Shown here: positions 62,866 to 64,000 of the stretch, piece by piece | Layout: the number at the start of each line of letters is the position of its first letter | Position numbering within the stretch: the stretch's first letter is position 1 | From: Candidatus Saccharimonadota bacterium | GTDB lineage: Bacteria; Patescibacteriota; Saccharimonadia; Saccharimonadales; Saccharimonadaceae | Assembly (NCBI GenBank): GCA_028286395.1 | Contig: JAQBRS010000003.1 | Coordinates: 1 to 64,000, forward strand | Reading direction: 5' to 3' | Length of the DNA stretch: 64,000 bases | Program-made: the position numbers and the translations under genes | The notes under the pieces: model-generated | Seen by the model: the letters and a program-made list of their open reading frames with translations, nothing else | The model's database searches: none | Told to the model about the DNA's origin: nothing

Positions 62866-63230
62866 TGGATAGCGCCAAAAAACTAGCAAAAAAGACCTAT
62901 GCCGGTCTTGATGGTATTTTCTCTGATAAAGAAGCGTGGATGCTGTTTCGACTGGCTGCTTTTGTCGAGACTTTTGGCTGGACGTGTTTAATTTTCGCAA
63001 TCATTGCCATTAAGCTCAATTGGCCATACGCCGATACCTACATCGCCATAGGAGGGAGTATTCACGGCATCTTATATTTGTTCTACGTCTTTATCGTGAT
63101 TTTTGCACATCGATCACTCAAGTGGAGCCCATGGCGATTCGCCTTTGCTGAACTTATTAGTGTCGTTCCTTATGGAGCACTAGGATTTGAATTGTGGGTT
63201 TCGCATCGTCGCAATCATGGTAAAGTCTAA
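62865..63230 (+). CDS. DUF3817-family membrane protein
   Basis: 121 aa from GTG 62865, overlapping the previous stop by 1 nt (TAGTG). AWMLFRLAAFVETFGWTCLIFAI, SIHGILYLFYVFIVIFAH and FAFAELISVVPYGALGFEL fit DUF3817. Function unknown. Coupled to the VIT gene. Confidence 0.85.
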   Translation: MDSAKKLAKKTYAGLDGIFSDKEAWMLFRLAAFVETFGWTCLIFAIIAIKLNWPYADTYIAIGGSIHGILYLFYVFIVIFAHRSLKWSPWRFAFAELISVVPYGALGFELWVSHRRNHGKV

Positions 63231-63231
63231 G

Positions 63232-63642
63232 TTATTGAACTTGGAACGTGCCCGCGACTTCGTCGTGCATATGGTCATGAAATTTGAAACTTCCTGTTTG
63301 AATAAGCGTAATGGTAAATTCTTGATTGCCAAGTAATTCGCGTTCTTCAACACCATCATAAGGAGTGTGCATTTCGTGAACACCAAAAGCCATCATACGA
63401 TCAACGTCATCAAGATTCTTAATCGTGAGCGTGTCACACTTTGACGCAACCGTATTTTCTGGCGATACGACAGCATCCTTAATAGTGACGAGATGACTGG
63501 CATAATGAGGAGAGCATCCTTGATGCAGACTTACGTATTGCTGGTCATTATATGCATTCACACCAACGATTGATCCGTAGGTTGCCGCACCACCAAGCAC
63601 GATGACTAAAAGAGTGATTCCTACCGTTTTTATGCGACTCAT
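63232..63642 (-). CDS. Membrane-anchored cupredoxin-like protein
   Basis: 136 aa. N-terminal helix (TVGITLLVIVLGGAATYGSIVGV), then a beta domain with LTIKNLDDVDRMMAFGVHEM and FKFHDHMHDEVAGTFQVQ, where the His-rich end recalls the copper site of cupredoxins but lacks the usual Cys-x-His order. TATAAT 7 nt before ATG. Could hold copper at the surface. Confidence 0.75.
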   Translation of the reverse strand: MSRIKTVGITLLVIVLGGAATYGSIVGVNAYNDQQYVSLHQGCSPHYASHLVTIKDAVVSPENTVASKCDTLTIKNLDDVDRMMAFGVHEMHTPYDGVEERELLGNQEFTITLIQTGSFKFHDHMHDEVAGTFQVQ

Positions 63643-63755
63643 TGAGGCGATTATACCACGGAAGCATAAGGAGATTGATTCTAAAACGAAATATTCTCAG
63701 TATCACTTCAGGAAAATTCCAGCGTCCTTACTGCATCTTCGTATATCGTGTGTAA

Positions 63756-64000
63756 GTGCCCACAGTATATTCGACCTATCGACCGACTCCGCCGAAACAA
63801 AAAAAGCGAAAAACAAAAGCTCTGTTGTTCGGCTTACTTGTGACCGCCATTATTCTCATTACTGTCATTATTATTAATAAACCAGAGACAACGCAAGCAA
63901 CAACCGAAGTAACTCCCGTCGCCACAACGACCACAACACCAATCACCAAGCAAGTCCAAACCCCGACACAATCAACGCAACTCGAAAGTGCCTGGAAGGG
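63756..64000 (+). CDS. Membrane-anchored protein with Thr-rich linker, 5' part
   Basis: Starts at GTG 63756 (an in-frame TAA precedes it), 8 nt after TATATC, and runs off the right edge after 81 codons. Basic head (RPTPPKQKKRKTKA), membrane helix LLFGLLVTAIILITVIIIN, then a Thr/Gln/Pro-rich stretch. Likely a secreted or surface domain follows outside the window. Not in the ORF track. Confidence 0.65.
   Translation, partial: MPTVYSTYRPTPPKQKKRKTKALLFGLLVTAIILITVIIINKPETTQATTEVTPVATTTTTPITKQVQTPTQSTQLESAWK

Noticed and set aside
1-64000. CRISPR arrays, insertion sequences, integrases, rRNA genes
   Set aside because: No regular spaced repeats, no transposase or integrase motifs and no rRNA-like conserved blocks were seen on either strand.

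Overview
The window reads as a piece of a Saccharibacteria (TM7)/Patescibacteria-type chromosome. The reasons are a long S10-spc-alpha ribosomal superoperon with no L30 gene between S5 and L15, C-minus (cysteine-free) forms of L36, L33, S14 and S4, very compact packing with 1-4 nt gene overlaps, many genes whose -10 box lies only 6-10 nt before the start codon (leaderless mRNAs), and several small membrane proteins without obvious homologues. TGA is used as a stop (for example in the GH81 gene), so this is not the recoded Gracilibacteria/SR1 code. The taxonomic call is an inference from these traits, not from a database search.

Layout. 1-144: 5' part of a Lys-rich protein on the minus strand. 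266-9134: ribosomal proteins L3 to L15 from one promoter, with a switch-like leader in front of L3. 9148-9567: an independent structured RNA of about 380 nt with its own promoter and terminator, which I could not assign to a family. 9640-11052: secY. 11082-11818: an orphan, G+C-richer gene with its own promoter and hairpin, sitting where adk and map usually lie. 11946-16018: infA, L36, S13, S11, S4, rpoA, L17, L13, S9. 16046-21406: trpS, a pseudouridine synthase, holB, a TPR protein, a membrane protein, tRNA-Tyr, two tRNA-Thr, yajQ and L33. 21403-26559 (minus): an alpha-glucan operon (GT4, GH57, GH15 and an unknown). 26759-36572: a G+C-richer type IV secretion island (MinD-like ATPase, VirB2-like, VirB6-like, an SCO6880-type VirB3/VirB4-N protein, a VirB4-like ATPase, a VirB8-like protein and a bifunctional SLT/M23 muramidase-peptidase) with no relaxase, coupling protein or integrase. 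36565-41018 (minus): a beta-glucan operon (GT2 synthase, HlyD-like adaptor, GH81). 41190-45725: tRNA-Trp and small metabolic and envelope genes. 45819-55969: an unusual cluster with a divergent class II LysRS-like protein, a minimal PEP-synthase-like protein, a P-loop kinase, an aldehyde dehydrogenase fused to a class I lysyl-tRNA synthetase, a nucleotidyltransferase, an amidohydrolase and two unknown proteins. 56023-64000: housekeeping and transport genes, mostly preceded by leaderless-type promoters.

How the parts may work together. The left third supplies ribosome, RNA polymerase and Sec translocon. The alpha-glucan operon looks able to build and degrade a glycogen-like store. The type IV island plus the beta-glucan and envelope genes look like a cell-surface program consistent with an epibiotic life on another bacterium. 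The strongest candidate for an undescribed system is the 45.8-56 kb cluster around the ALDH-LysRS fusion. The free-standing RNA at 9183-9567 and the alternative-hairpin leader of the L3 operon are the best RNA-level candidates.
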